Below, piece after piece: positions 11,936-23,508 of a stretch of DNA of 64,000 nt. Positions within the stretch are counted from its first letter, which is position 1, and each line of letters begins with the position of its first letter. The notes below the pieces were generated by a model. That model was not told where the DNA came from. It saw only the letters and a program-made list of their open reading frames with translations, and searched no databases. The stretch comes from Nelumbo lutea. Lineage: Eukaryota > Streptophyta > Magnoliopsida > Proteales > Nelumbonaceae. The position numbers and the translations under genes are program-made. The stretch covers positions 29,586,193-29,650,192 of the forward strand of contig JAKGHH010000005.1 of NCBI GenBank assembly GCA_022828595.1, given 5' to 3'.

Positions 11936-12256
11936 TTTGGCAAGTCTAAGTAGATCTTTTGACAGCCCAGCAGACCAAAAGACGTAAAGAGCATTTTGGA
12001 GCTGGTCTTTAAAAGACCAAGACTGTTTGGTAAGTATTTTGATCTACTGAGTTGTTAAAAACAGATTAGAAGGATATCAAAGACACAAAGACCAAACTTC
12101 ATTTGAAGCTTCCCAATTTTCAGCCATTATGGTCTTTCTAGGTGTTTGTCTTCAAGTCTTTTTGTATTGCAATTACCAAACAGAAAAAAGACCAAAAATT
12201 TATCTTCCAATCTTTCCAATGACCAGAAGACCACATAGAAAGACTTGTGAAACAGC
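11931..12256. mobile_element. Nested foldback MITE
   Basis: Outer inverted repeats are TGTTTGGCAAGTCT against AGACTTGTGAAACA. An inner pair, CTGTTTGGTAA (about 12025) and TTACCAAACAG (about 12173), lies inside. The interior has many AAGACC/GGTCTT words. No target duplication was established. It interrupts the truncated copia gag. Confidence 0.45.
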
Positions 12257-12429
12257 ACCTGGGTTATTTAACCAGGAAGGTCAAGGAACCCAATGAAAGT
12301 AGTGCAACATGACAGATGGGGATGGGGATTTGGGGACCAACTTAAGGTGTATCAAAAGAGAACCAAAGCTGCTCCCATGCTTATTTGGCATCATTATGAT
12401 GACATGGGGCCCACATGGGAGCTGGGTTA

Positions 12430-12526
12430 GCAATGGATCAACTTGGGAAGACCCTAGAGTCAAGGTGACACCTAGGCAACAAGGCACTCTTTGAGTCTTG
12501 CCTTGCCTAATTGCCAATTATAAAAT
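12430..12526. repeat. Truncated end of the CCTAGGCG-type hAT MITE
   Basis: GTCAAGGTGACACCTAGGCA, then GCCTTGCCTAATTGCCAA, align with the left end of the complete element at 25102-25624. The similarity stops where the copia LTR begins at about 12527. Confidence 0.5.
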
Positions 12527-12764
12527 AGTAGAAGAGAATGAGAGGTAGCCAAAAAGAATTAGTTCTGGCCGCCCCCTTCCTTTTAATTTATATACTTCAT
12601 AAAAAGAATGTACAAGTACAAGCATACCCTTAGTAGGTCGGCTACTTGTAAGTAGCTGGAAAGAAACAACTTAACTTAATATAAACTAATGGGCCTAAGG
12701 CCCAATAACTTCCTAACTGAATTATGTAAATAAAAATAAACAAAGCTGGCCCAATAACTCAACA
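12527..12764 (-). repeat. 3' LTR of the copia element, distal end missing
   Basis: About 238 bp is nearly identical to 19299-19530, including GTAGGTCGGCTACTTGTAAG. The inner border is TGTTGAG next to the polypurine tract. At the other edge the similarity stops at AGTAGAAGAGAATG, so about 90 bp of LTR are lost. Confidence 0.8.
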
Positions 12765-13490
12765 CTCCCCCTCAGGTTGGGAATAAATATCACACATTCC
12801 CAACTTGCATAGATTATGCTCCAGCTTGTTTCTTGCAATACCTTTTGTAAGAACACTAGCAAGCTGCAAATCAGATGCAACATATGGTAAGCAAACTTCC
12901 CCCGAAGTCACCCTTTCTCTTATAAAATGTCTGTCCACTTCAATGTGCTTCATCCTATCATGTTGAACCGGGTTGTGTGCAATGTTAATTGCTGATTGAT
13001 TATCACAGTATAGCATCATAGGTTCTTCTGCCTCAATCCCAATCTCCCCTAACAAGGAATGGATCCAAAGGAGCTTTGAAACTCCATGTGCCATGGCTCT
13101 GTATTCAGCTTCTGCACTTGACCTTGGCACAATTGTTTGTTTCTTACTCTTCCATGAAACTCGATTACCTCCAACAAGAGTGCAAACTCCTGATGTAGAT
13201 CTCCTATCATCTAGACATCCTACCCAGTCAGCATCTGTGTAAGCCTCTATATTCGACTGTCCATGGTCAGCAAACAATATGCCTCTACCTGGGTATCCCT
13301 TCAGATAAGCAAGTATCCTGTCAACAGCCTCCCAAAGCTGAACTCGTTGGGCATGCATGTATTGACTCACCACACTCACTGCATAAGAGATGCCTAGTCT
13401 TGTCATATATAAGTATAGCAACCGCCCCACTAATCTTTGATACCTTCCAACATCCTTCACCAGTTAACCTTCTAAAGCATTTATACTGTG
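12765..13490 (-). pseudogene. Copia RNase H and RT C-terminus
   Basis: A continuous frame of about 233 codons reads YQRLVGRLLYL, then TDADWVGCLDDRRSTSG, KSKKQ and SSAEAEYRAMA (RNase H catalytic region). It continues through YCDNQSAI and the terminal VLTKG, and stops directly at the polypurine tract. It is the best-preserved part of this element, though no longer joined in frame to the RT. Confidence 0.85.
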
Positions 13491-13541
13491 ATTCTGATCA
13501 ATAGGTGTACTAGTTGCCTTTGTCCCCAATTTCCCTCTCTC

Positions 13542-14307
13542 CTATAGAAGATCTAGAGCATACTTCCTCTGTGAGATGAAGATTCCATGCTTTGATCTTG
13601 CCACCTCAATGCCCAAGAAATACCTCAACTCCACAAGATCCTTAATTTCAAACTCTTTGTGCAGATTCTTCTTCAAGCTATCAATCTCACTCAGATCATT
13701 TCCTATAACTACAATGCCATCCACATACACTATCAGAACTGACACCAGGGACCCCCTCTGCTTTACAAACAGAGTATGATCTGATTGAGTCTAAGTATAG
13801 CCAAATACAACCAAGGCTTTTCTAAACCTGTCAAACCATGCCCTGGGTGATTGTTTTAAATCATATAGAGACTTCTTCAATTTGCATATCTTTCCCTTTT
13901 CCACATCACTGTAGAAACCAACAGGAAGATCCACATACACCTCTTCTTGCAGGTCTCCATTGAGAAAAGCATTTTTCACATCAAGTTGGATGAGGGGCCA
14001 AGAGTATGTAGCAGTAAGAAAGAGAAGGATCCGAACTGAGCTCATCTTTGCTACTGGTGCAAAGGTCTCTAAGTAATCTATGCCATAAGTTTGAGTGTAC
14101 CCTTTCGCAACCAGCCTTGCCTTATACCTTTCTATACTCACATCCGCCTTGTACTTCACTGTATAAACCCATCTACATCCAACTGTCTCCTTGCCTTCTA
14201 GTAGATCCACAATCTCCCACGTCTGATTCTTAATCAAAGCTTCCATTTCCTCCTGCATAGCTATCTTCCACTCAAGTTTGGAGAGAGCCTCATTGACACC
14301 CTTGAGT
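13542..14307 (-). pseudogene. Copia reverse transcriptase
   Basis: The frame at 14258-13791 contains WVYTVKYKADVSIERYKARL, the KGYTQTYGIDYLETFAPVAK block and QLDVKNAFLNG. A second frame at 13745-13542 has LIVYVDGIVV, in which the catalytic YVDD is YVDG, then LRYFLGIEV. The altered catalytic Asp and the frame break mean the enzyme cannot be functional as read. The upstream edge is cut at 14308 by the solo LTR insertion. Confidence 0.85.
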
Positions 14308-14312
14308 ATAGA

Positions 14313-16091
14313 TGTTAGACAGTGTATGCCCTTAGCTCCAATCAGATTGATGTACTTTTGGCATTTATTGTAAATGAATAATAGTACATAATTGATTCAT
14401 ACTATTATGGTGTGTTTCTGTGAATCAACCATAAACTAGACACTTATGAGACTCGTGCTAGTTTAGAATCTTCACAGCCGTTGGATATTTCTAGGGAGGT
14501 TTATCCTGCCAAAGCTGACACTAATGTGCTACCAAGTCGGTTGGGGTGGCTTGTCTCAGCTACCAGGGTAAGACCCGAAGCACATGTAATGTGGGTTTGC
14601 TTGAAACTCTGAACCGGACCAAATTTCCAGTGATGCCTTAGACCTTGGAGACAGATGGGAAAAACTGGAAAGTTACACCTGACCCCTGGACTCGATTATG
14701 GTACTGCACTAGGTGTTGGATTGGGCTGTCTTTGATATGTCAATCAGTGAGATCCTTAGCAGGGGTCAAAACCTGGGTATGTTGGGGCAGTTTGAGAATT
14801 CACCTGAGTAGGTGACCATAGTGACAGAATCAGCCCCTTTGTTGTTCAAAGAGAATGATTAGGGAATGCACTCTTTCTTATGGAAACCTAAACTGCCGAC
14901 AGTTGATTTCAAACTTGTTGAGATTTGTTTTGCAAAATATACTTATATAGAGATATACATATATATTATTGTTTCACAAGATGTTCGCAAAAAGGTTTTA
15001 ATTCCCGAGATCCATGTGTGCAGAGAGTGCAACACTGTACCTTGCAACTGAGGGAGAGGTCCCCTCTTGTCAGGCAGTGTTTGATCATTATGGGCTGAGA
15101 GGTTAAGTGTAAGACCATTTAGGGTTTTTATACTTAATGGGCTAATCTCACTTAAGTCCATAGTCCCTGGGCCTTCATAAGGTGGTTGGACTCAGGGACC
15201 ATTTAGTGTAAATGTTGGGCCCATTAAGAGCCCATACTGATGGGCTCAGGGGTTTATTCGGCCAGGACTTATAACAAAAGTTATGTTGAACCCATATGGC
15301 TTTTGTGAAGATCAATGCTAGGGTCCTAGGCCATACAAAGAGAGCCAAGCTAGCCAGCAATTAAAGGGAAATGAGCCTGAAAGCTTAATGGGCCTAAAGC
15401 CCATTTTGAACTGGGTTTAATTAGATTAATTAAAAGGGGCGAATTTGGGTTTATATCTGGATAAGGATCAGCAAGAGGATAAGATAAGTCTTATCCACTT
15501 AAGAGTCCAGATCCAAATAAATATTTGGATCAAAGAACCCTTTCCTTATTAGATTAGGAAGTTGATCTTTGAAAGATAGAAAAGGAGGGCGAGTTCTTCC
15601 GAAAGAATGAAATCTTTCTTCTGCAATTTTTCTCCCACTGCTCTTGCTGCCCCTACCTTGTTCGATCTCCAGCTCTTGGAGCATTCAAGATTGGATCTTG
15701 ACCTTGATTTTTGCTAGAAAAATCAGTTCTAAGTTCGTGCACACATCCCTACGTGATCCTTGCTAAAGGATTGCAATTCTTGCTAAAGGATTGCATTGCT
15801 GATCCTACTTCACCCTAAGCTACGCCATCTTCAGTGGAGGCAGGTTTTGGTACCTCTTTGGGCATGAACACCTACGTTGGGAGCTACTTACATGGATTCC
15901 GTATCAGGTATTCCTCTCCCTATTCTTTGGTTTCAGATTTGGTCCGGTTTGTTTCAAGAACGATCATTGAAAAGTGCAATTTTTCTAAAACTGGGAATGT
16001 GATTCCCAGAAGGGAAAAAGAAATTTTTGAAATTTCGCCCAACCACCCTGCATGGTTCGGCCATCCATATGATGGATCTCCCTTCCCTTCA
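14313..16091 (+). mobile_element. Solo LTR, 1.78 kb, perfect 5-bp TSD
   Basis: The element begins TGTTAGACAG and ends CCCTTCCCTTCA, flanked on both sides by ATAGA (14308-14312 and 16092-16096). It is collinear with the copy at 25979-27742. No primer site, polypurine tract or coding sequence is inside, so it is one LTR left after recombination between the two LTRs of a full element. It is inserted into the minus-strand copia element between its RT and integrase, and the copia frame resumes beyond it. Confidence 0.9.
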
Positions 16092-16096
16092 ATAGA

Positions 16097-17460
16097 CACG
16101 AAGTCGAGGGAAGAAAGGCTTGGTAAGGAGATAGTCCACTATATGAGAGATAATGTGAGATGCAATGAGTAGTACACTTTTTCTTCTCTTTTCTAAGTGC
16201 AATAGGAAGGTCAAGGTCATCTGCAATGGGGTTAGTGGTATCAAATAGGAACTAAACCATCAAAGGAAGCAAGATGCATACCTGGGTCAGTGTCAGCCGA
16301 ACCTGGAGTCTCTGAGGAGTCGATAGGAAGTGATGTGGGTTCTTCTACTGTGGAATCAACCTCTCTGTGTAGTCGTAGACGCTATCGTGTAAAGCACTAA
16401 GAAACAGGACACAAGGGAGGTGGTAAAGTAGGTGAAATAGGAGGGTCGGACACTGGAGTGGACAAGAGGACTAGAACCGGAAGTGGTATAAATTGCTCAC
16501 TTTCTTCCCCAAAACACTCCCCTTGAGAAGAACGCCCCCCCCCCCCCGGAAGAAAAAAAAGGCTGAATAGGGTGTTATATCCAAGAATACGAGAAGGCAC
16601 ACGATTAATCAGGAAAACTGTTGTGAAAACTGCATCACCCCAAAACTGAACTAGGACAGTAGAGGTTATCATCATGCTTCTTGCAATTTCTACAATGTAT
16701 CTATTCTTTCTACTACACCATTCTGTTGTAGAGTGAAGAACAACTGCTTTGATGGATTACTCCATGCTTTTGATAGAAGCAATGCTAGTTTTTTTTTCAA
16801 AATATTCCTTGGCATTGTCCGACCTGAACACTTTCACTTGTACCCCAAACTACGTTAGCACCATCTGGTGAAACTATCAAACCAAGGATATCACCTCATC
16901 ACGAGATCTCATCAAGTATATCCAAGAGTACCGAGAAAAATCATCCACAAATAGAAGGTACCGATAGCCACCCATAGAAGAAACATGATATGGTCCCCAC
17001 ACATCAGTATGAACAACATCAAAAGCAGAACATCTTTTATTACTAGATTTAAAGGAATGTCTACAATGTTTTCCAAGTTGAAAACCTTCACACTCTAAAC
17101 TAGACAAATTAACAGACTCAAATAACTTTGGAAATAAGAAATGCAAAGAAGTAAAAGACAAATGCCCTAACCGATTATGCCAAAGCATAATCTGACCCAC
17201 AGACTCTGACTCAAAATTCCCTGCTAACATGATGAGTTTGATGACTAGGAAGCGCATCAAGAAGGTAGATTCCATTCACCTCACGACCACTCCCAATCGT
17301 CCTCTTTGAATCCAGATCCTGCAAAACACAATGACCAGGAGAGAGTCACTGAGCAATTCAAATTCTTTGTCAAACTACTAATAGATAAAAGGTTAGTATT
17401 CAATCTAGGAACATGGAAGAAGAGGGTAAGAAAATGGGATCAGTTATCTTGACAAACCCT
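16097..17460 (-). pseudogene. Copia integrase region
   Basis: The minus frame at 17275-16877 gives MLWHNRLGHLSF, then CEGFQLGKHCRHSF (HHCC-type zinc region, one Cys changed) and HTDVWGPYHVSSMGGYRYLL with FVDDFSRYSWIYLM of the catalytic core. A later frame at 16675 gives FWGDAVFTTVFLINRVPSR. Frame breaks separate them. A run of 14 C at about 16537-16550 lies in the C-terminal part. The integrase Glu region is poorly preserved. Confidence 0.75.
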
Positions 17461-18730
17461 TTCCCAGCAATGGAAAACATGTGATCCATCAGCTGTAGAA
17501 ACTTTATCTCTGCCAAAGCATAGGTGGTAAGAGGAGAAAATGGTGGAAATGTTGGTCATATGCTCTAAGGCTCTTGAATCTATAACCCAAGGGGGTCCCT
17601 CTTTACCTGTAGTATAAACATAGTTTGCAGTGGCATGTAAATTACCTGTATGTGCAAAAGAAGTAGAATGGTCACCTCCTGATCCACTTGTACCTTGTTG
17701 TCCACCCGATAATGGGTTAGGGCTGACTATATCTCGTTGATTAAATAACTGCCCATACCTCTCCAATTCAGCCCTCACTGCAGTTGCTACAACAAACTCT
17801 AGGGAAGCTATAGTAGGAGGTCTAGACAAGTCACCAGTTACTACCATGTTCACATTTCCCTTCTTATTTCTAAATTGGCTCGGCACAAGGTGAGGGGGAA
17901 GCTTCCAGCAGGTATTTCTAGTATGCTTAGGCTTCTTATAGTAGTCACATATCAGATCCTTCTTATCTTCCTTCCTAAGTTCATTTCCATTTCTATCCCC
18001 ACTCTGCTTAGGTTTCACTGTGCTAACCATAGCAGACTGCTCAAGACCCGAGTTCCTCATCATCATATTCCTCCTACTCTCCTCTCCTAATACAAAGGCA
18101 TATGCCTGAGAGAGAGTAACACTATCTCTGGAAAGAATATGCTGCCATGCAACGTCATACTCGGGGTTAAGTCCAGCAAGAAACTCAAAAACCCTATTCT
18201 TCTCTAATAGTTTATGGTAGGTTGTTGCATCCTTGCTACTTTCCCAAACCACAGTCTCCAAATGGTCTATCTCCTGCCATAAGGTTTTGAGGGCCGAAAA
18301 ATAAATAGAAAACATACTTATCTCCCTGTCTGGTAGTAATTACCTAGTTTCTCAACTGGTAGACTCTAGCAATATTCTCACTCTGTGAATAGGTTTTTGC
18401 AACTCCATCCCAAATCTCCTTAGCTATGTTAGCCCATAAAAAGTTTTTACTTGTATGGGGTAGCATGGAATTGCATAGCCAAGTCATTACCATATAGTTC
18501 TCCTATACCCATCGGGAGTAGTTAGTCTTGGGTTTCACTTCCTAACCAGTGACACACCCCAACTTCCCACGAGTACCAATGGCCATCTTTGCAGATTGTG
18601 ATCATTCTAAGTAGTTTGTACTATCTAACTTAACTATAGTGATGGTCCCAACCTTGAAAAGGTCTCTAACACCTCTTCCCCCTTGTCCCATCTCACTCCC
18701 TAGTTTGTTTTCAACTCCATGGCCCTCCAT
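17440..18730 (-). pseudogene. Copia gag and protease
   Basis: A likely start ATG is at 18730 (frame MEGHGVENK, then VKLDSTNYLE and a stop where Trp is usual). The main frame at 18315-17440 contains the gag body and a zinc knuckle CDYYKKPKHTRNTC, in which the second Cys is Tyr. It continues into a protease WVIDSRALEHMT, where the active-site DSG is DSR. Three key positions are thus mutated. Confidence 0.8.
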
Positions 18731-19192
18731 TATTCCCAAAAAGGGTTAGAAAATCACTTTGAGATGAAAAAATAGGCATTTATCTCCTTCAGGCACCACA
18801 AACACCCTTCTAGTACCCTAGAAGCTCCTCCCTCCAAAGATTTCTTTTTCGTGGGAGCAGGAGAAAAGAAAGAAGCAGCCGCTCCCTCTAGAGGCCTCCA
18901 AAAAAGATGGGACTTGAACCCTTGAACCACCCCCTTCAGAAAACTCCAAGGTAAAAAACTAGGGCACCACTTCCTAGGTCAAAAATGAAGAGTCCTACTA
19001 AAACAAGATTCTCTCCCCTTTCTCCAGTTCTTCCTGATTTTGGTGAAAAACCCTAGACCAGCTATAAGGAATTGCAGATCCACCAAAAACTCCAAAAACT
19101 AGGCTTACCTGAGGTCTTCGATCAACCTTTCACCACACCATGTAGTTGGCCAATCTAGGGCTGCATGATGGAGCAGCTCAAGTAGTCTTCAA

Positions 19193-19206
19193 TCCGCTCT
19201 GGTACC
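19193..19206 (-). promoter_or_regulatory. Copia primer binding site
   Basis: On the minus strand this reads TGGTACCAGAGCGG, directly next to the 5' LTR. It is a one-base variant of the initiator tRNA-Met complement. Confidence 0.6.
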
Positions 19207-19530
19207 AAGTAGAAAAGCTTGATAGTTGTTTTGATATAAACTTTATGAAAGAAAAAAGAACAAAGAGCTGAAAAGTTTCAACTAGAAAAAAAAAAGAAGT
19301 AGAAGAGAATGAGAGGAAGCCAAAAAGAATTAGTTCTGGATGCCCCCTTCCTTTTAATTTATATACTTCATAAAAAGAATGTACAAGTACAAGAATACCC
19401 TTAGTAGGTCGGCTACTTGTAAGTAGTTGAAAAGAAACAACTTAACATAAACTATTGGGCCTAGTGCCCAATAACTTCCTAACTGAATTATGTAAATAAA
19501 AATAAACAAAGCTGGCCCAATAACTCAACA
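19207..19530 (-). repeat. 5' LTR of the copia element
   Basis: Minus-strand start TGTTGAGTTATTGGGCC at 19530. It matches 12764-12527 over its first 230 bp and then continues about 90 bp to the primer site. A 19-bp partial repeat of the LTR start follows at 19532-19550. Confidence 0.75.
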
Positions 19531-19789
19531 TCGGCCCAATAACTCAACTTGATTTATTTGGTGTGTCATCTAGACAACCAAGGGTGTTAGGATGTAATAC
19601 TCTTAAAGCACCATAAACTTGTCCCTACAAATATAATAAAGCTAAAGTTAGTTCACCTTGGCCTGCCAATTGTGAGACTAAGAAATAAAAACATTTGAAC
19701 AAAAAGAAGTCAAGAAATCAGGCCAACCCAACTCGAATCCATCAAGTTGGTTAGGGTTACCTCAACCCACTTGCACCCCTAGTGGTTTC

Positions 19790-22190
19790 TAAATAGGGAG
19801 GCAGCAGGATGGCTCAAAGGCTTCATAGATGATAACCATTTTGCCATTACAGAGACAGGGTGGAAAGCTGAACTAAATTTGCAGCAGAAGTTTCTGGTTG
19901 AAAAGAAGAAAATGATGAAGGAGAATTCATCCAACTGGTTGAGTTTTTTGGTTCAGGTAAAAAGCAAGCCATTTGCTTTCCTGCTGGAAAAGGAAGACAT
20001 GGCTGGGTGAAGGTGGTGCAGACTTTGGACGATTATGAACAAAGGCTCTGGGCGAAGGAAGGTCATTGTTTGCAGAGAAAAACCAGTGGAACACCCAGAC
20101 ATGGAACGACATACCGAAAATATCAGTCCTGTGGATAGCCGCTAGAACTGGGAGGCATGAGCAGAAATACCATATGCTCAAAGATGGTGGCTGATGGTAG
20201 ATTGGATGAGTGGATGTGTGGAGAAAAAAGAAGGTGCTCAGATTGAGCAAAACAGTAGTGGGCTGGGACGGAGTGCTACAGGATTTGGTAGAAGCTCTGC
20301 CGGTTACGGAAAAGACTACCCTTCGTCCCTTTGGTGACATGGCAGCGGGTTAGCAGTGGTGGAGAACTGGAACCCTTCCTGCAATGAGCTGGAGGCTGAA
20401 GGTGATAACGTTGGTCTGAAACTTCTGGGACTGCCCTTCAATTTGTGGGTAGAGGTCTTTCTCCAAATCGCAGCACTGTGCAGTGGAGTCCAACAGGAAG
20501 TGGACCTATCTGACCTCAGAGTTGCAAGAGTATGAATTAGTGGTTCCAAACCAGAGAAAATACCAAGATCGATTGATTTCTTCTCCGACAGAAGGTGGAT
20601 ACAAGTTTGGGTTGCATCGTAAGTCGAAGTGCCAATTTGGGAGAGTGGGAGGTAAGAAGAAGATGATGATGATGCAGCAAGGCAAAGACCATGAGGCACA
20701 GTAAGAAAGGCAGCCTCGGCTGTCAGGTCCGATTTTCCCTCAACAGTATGTTTGGTTTGAAGGAAAAAGTTGGGAAAGGAAAGGAGGGGTAAGGAAACCT
20801 TTACAGATCTTATATAGGTTTCCCTACTTTTCCCTTCCTTTCTCTACTTTTTCCTTCAAACCAAACACAGCCCAAAGGAAATTAGACTGTCGGGGCGGGA
20901 TAATTTGCGGTCCAACTTACCCTCATTAATTGGTAACTCGTATATTTGAATTTCAAAGGAGGCCAGTTTCTTACATGGACGTATTGAAGGGGGAGTCTAA
21001 AAAGAAAAAAAAAAAAATTGGAACTGGAGTCAAACCAGATGGTCTGTTCGAGTTTTAAGGGGCAAGATAAGCCAAACCCCAGGTATGTGAGATCAAAGGA
21101 TGTACAAGGGGATGAAATCAATGATGGGTGGTGGATCAATGGTGAAGTTTCTGAAGAGGAGAGCTTCTCGGGCGGTGATTCATTGATTCTAGCATTGGAA
21201 GTATCGATGGGACAGTCCAGGTGTGATTGGACAAAGAAGATGACTTAAGTCTTGAAGAGCTGTTTGCAGTAGACAAGGTTAGTGATACCAAGGATGCAGG
21301 AGTGTCGACCATTAATGAACTTTTGCAGAAAATTCTTGAGGCCGAAGGAGGTCAATAAATCTCCAGCTCTAGGGCGATACTAAATCAGGTCCAGGATCAG
21401 TAGGGATCTTCATGCACCCTTTCAGTGAGGAAACCCCTCTCTTGTGAGCAGCAAAATCAGGGCAACCAAATAGTGTCTGTAGAGGGGATCTACAAAGCTT
21501 CGAAGGAGATACCTTTAAGAGATAAAAGTACAGGATGTGATCAGGTCACAGTAGCCATGGCTCAAAATCAAACAGAAAAGCCTGTTGCTTTGGAGAACAA
21601 TATTGATTCGAATCAATGTGCTGATGTGGTCCCTACTGCAGATGGTAACCCCTGCAACCCTTGTGATTTTCCTTTTGCTACTGACTCCTTTTCTGGTTCT
21701 ATTGCAGATGGCCCAACCCCTGATCTTGTTGTGATTAAGCCCATGGACTAGAATAACAATGATGAAGTTGTGGTGGGGGAACCTCCAAATGAAGATCCAA
21801 AGCCTGATAGTGGGAGGAAAGCAGTCTCTTTGGAGGAAGATGCGAGGGATGTTGAAAATAGAGAGGGGGAGAAGGGTAAAGAAAAAATGGGCGGAGAAGG
21901 ATAACGTTGATTTGGTGAGAGAAAAACAAAAGAGTTGCAGGCATGAAGGAGAGTCTTTGGGGGAAAGCAACAGACAGAAGAGGATCAAGTGAAGAACCTA
22001 GCCAATAGAATGGGGCTTATGCTAGAGAAATCTGAGGTAACAACCCAAAAACATGATAAGGAAAACAGGGTGGAAAAGGAAGAAATTTTGAATGAAGTGG
22101 AGAAACTAATTAATGATGTTGAAGGGGACAAAGAATTCAGTGCTAGGGGGGAAAGAAGAAAAGGAGGTCTTTAGGAAAAAGGGGGCATCA
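19790..22190 (+). pseudogene. LINE ORF1 (gag-like) remnant
   Basis: Frame pieces give WFLNREAAGWLKG, then LEAEGDNVGLKLLGLPFNLW followed by VEVFLQIAALCSGV (about 20389-20530). This is the GLP.hLW block usual of the DUF4283-type RNA-binding domain of plant L1 ORF1. Frame 21425-21751 is the low-complexity linker. Several shifts and stops break the reading, and a MITE sits at about 20746-20872. The open frames on the opposite strand here are shadows. Confidence 0.55.
20746..20872. mobile_element. Tourist-like hairpin MITE in LINE ORF1
   Basis: GTATGTTTGGTTTGAAGG at the left is mirrored by CCTTCAAACCAAACACAG at the right. The long G/A-rich and C/T-rich arms are shared with 5814-5948. A clear TTA/TAA duplication is not visible, so the borders are approximate. 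Confidence 0.6.
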
Positions 22191-22210
22191 GGGTTTTTTC
22201 AGTAAGTACA

Positions 22211-22569
22211 ATGAAGATCATTAGCTGGAATGTCAGGGGTCTAGGAAGTGCTACAAAAAGAAGGCCGATTAGGGAGTTGATGAAGAAAGAAAAGCCAGAA
22301 ATAGTTTTGACTTAGGAATCTAAGGTGCGGGAGGTTGATAGGAAGTGAATTAGGAGCTTTTGGGGAGAAAGGAGTGTGCAGTGGAATTTTGCACCAGCTT
22401 GGGGTGCGTCAAGAGGAATAATAACAGCCTGGAAGGAAGACCTGTTCAGTTGTTGTGAAGAGCTAGTGGGAAGACTTTCTGTCTCAATAAAACTAAAAAA
22501 CAATCAGGATGGATTTGATTGGGTCCTTACCAATGTTTATGGACCAAATTCTTATAGAGAAAGGAATAT
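22211..22569 (+). pseudogene. LINE ORF2 endonuclease, first half
   Basis: ATG with MKIISWNVRGLGSATKRR, the typical start of an APE-like endonuclease. The EIVLT*ESKV block follows (a stop where Gln is usual before the catalytic Glu), then FAPAWGASRGIITAWK and NVYGPNSYRERN. It is cut at GAATA by the gypsy insertion and resumes at 28332. Confidence 0.8.
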
Positions 22570-22974
22570 GATAAGTCCCGCTGCTATTCTGTGACCGGTG
22601 AGCTGGTTCGAGGGAGCTCACCCTCCTGAAATGGACGAAAGGTAGAAGACGAGAGAGAGAGAAGAAAGAGAGAGAGAGAGAGAGAGAGGGGAAGAGTAAT
22701 CTCAATGATTCATTCACTACTCTTCAAGCATTCGTTCATTAGCCTATATAGTAAATGGCCAGCTACAACTGTAACCGCTTCTGAGCATTCTCACAGTCTA
22801 TGATTACTTTTCAATATGTGGGTGTCGGTTATATACGAACGTAATGGGTGGTGCCACCCGTGTGATTCGGGTGGTGTTCTGGACTGACGCATGGGCCTGC
22901 TGAGCCTGACTTGCTATGTGTCTTGGGTCTGGGTCTCCTGTTGTGGGCCCAAGTGGGTAGTTGAGGGCCTATCA
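22570..22974 (-). repeat. Gypsy 3' LTR
   Basis: 405 bp from TGATAAGTCC to GGGCCTATCA (plus-strand reading). It contains a GA-microsatellite near 22660-22690 and CACCCGTGTGATTCGGGTGG. The inner side borders a purine-rich minus-strand tract, AAAAAGGTGGGAC, at about 22975-22987. Confidence 0.9.
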
Positions 22975-23508
22975 GTCCCACCTTTTTCAAGAAACACCTT
23001 GTCCTCAAGGTTGATGTGGGGATATGGATCTTGTAGTTTGTCATAGTCCTCCCGAGTGGCATTTTCCGGTGGCAAGTTTTTCCAGATGACTAAGGCCTGT
23101 GTGTGTAACTTCTTGCCTATCTTGACCCCTCTTACATTTCTGATTTGTTGTGGTTCAATCAGTATATCCCCGTCTTCTGTGAATTGCGGAGGGGTCGGGC
23201 TGACCTTAGTTGTAGGGCTTAGGCAAGGCTTCAGCATACTAAATGGAAAATCGGGTGTAATTTCGAGGAAGTAGGAAGCTCCAATTTGTAAGCCACCTGT
23301 CCCACTCATTCAATCACCATGAATGGGCCAAAATACTTAGGAGCTAGCTTCTGCCAAACTCATCGGGCTACTGAAGCTTTCCGGTAAGCCTGGAGCTTCA
23401 AATAGACCCAATCCCCAACTGCCAATTCAAGCTCCCGGTGATTGCAGTTGTAGGTCAACTCCATGCGCTGTTGTGCTCTCTGAAAATGCAATTTAAGGAA
23501 TCTCAATA
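22914..23508 (-). pseudogene. Gypsy integrase C-terminus and chromodomain
   Basis: Minus-strand reading gives LHFQRAQQRMELTYN, then GDWVYLKLQAYRKASVAR (the GPY/F-side block of gypsy integrase). After a frame change, PPQFTEDGDILIEPQQIRNV, ALVIWKNLPPENATREDYDK and FPHINLEDKV-like sequence (chromodomain) run into the LTR. The junction with the TONNEAU2 segment is at about 23505-23512. Confidence 0.8.

Larger units (their letters stand above)
12527..19530 (-). mobile_element. Ty1/copia retrotransposon, decayed, with nested solo LTR
   Basis: Read on the minus strand: 5' LTR 19530-19207, primer site TGGTACCAGAGCGG (19206-19193), gag, protease, integrase, RT and RNase H in copia order, polypurine tract AGGGGGAG (12772-12765), and 3' LTR 12764-12527. 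Both LTRs start TGTTGAGTTATTGGGCC. Stops and frameshifts break every domain, and a 1.78-kb solo LTR of another family sits inside. The 3' LTR lacks its distal end, so no target duplication can be read. Confidence 0.85.

Noticed and set aside
19927..20699. Two minus-strand open frames of 137 and 127 codons
   Set aside because: They lie opposite LINE ORF1 sequence that reads sensibly on the plus strand, and their composition is that of a reverse-complement shadow.
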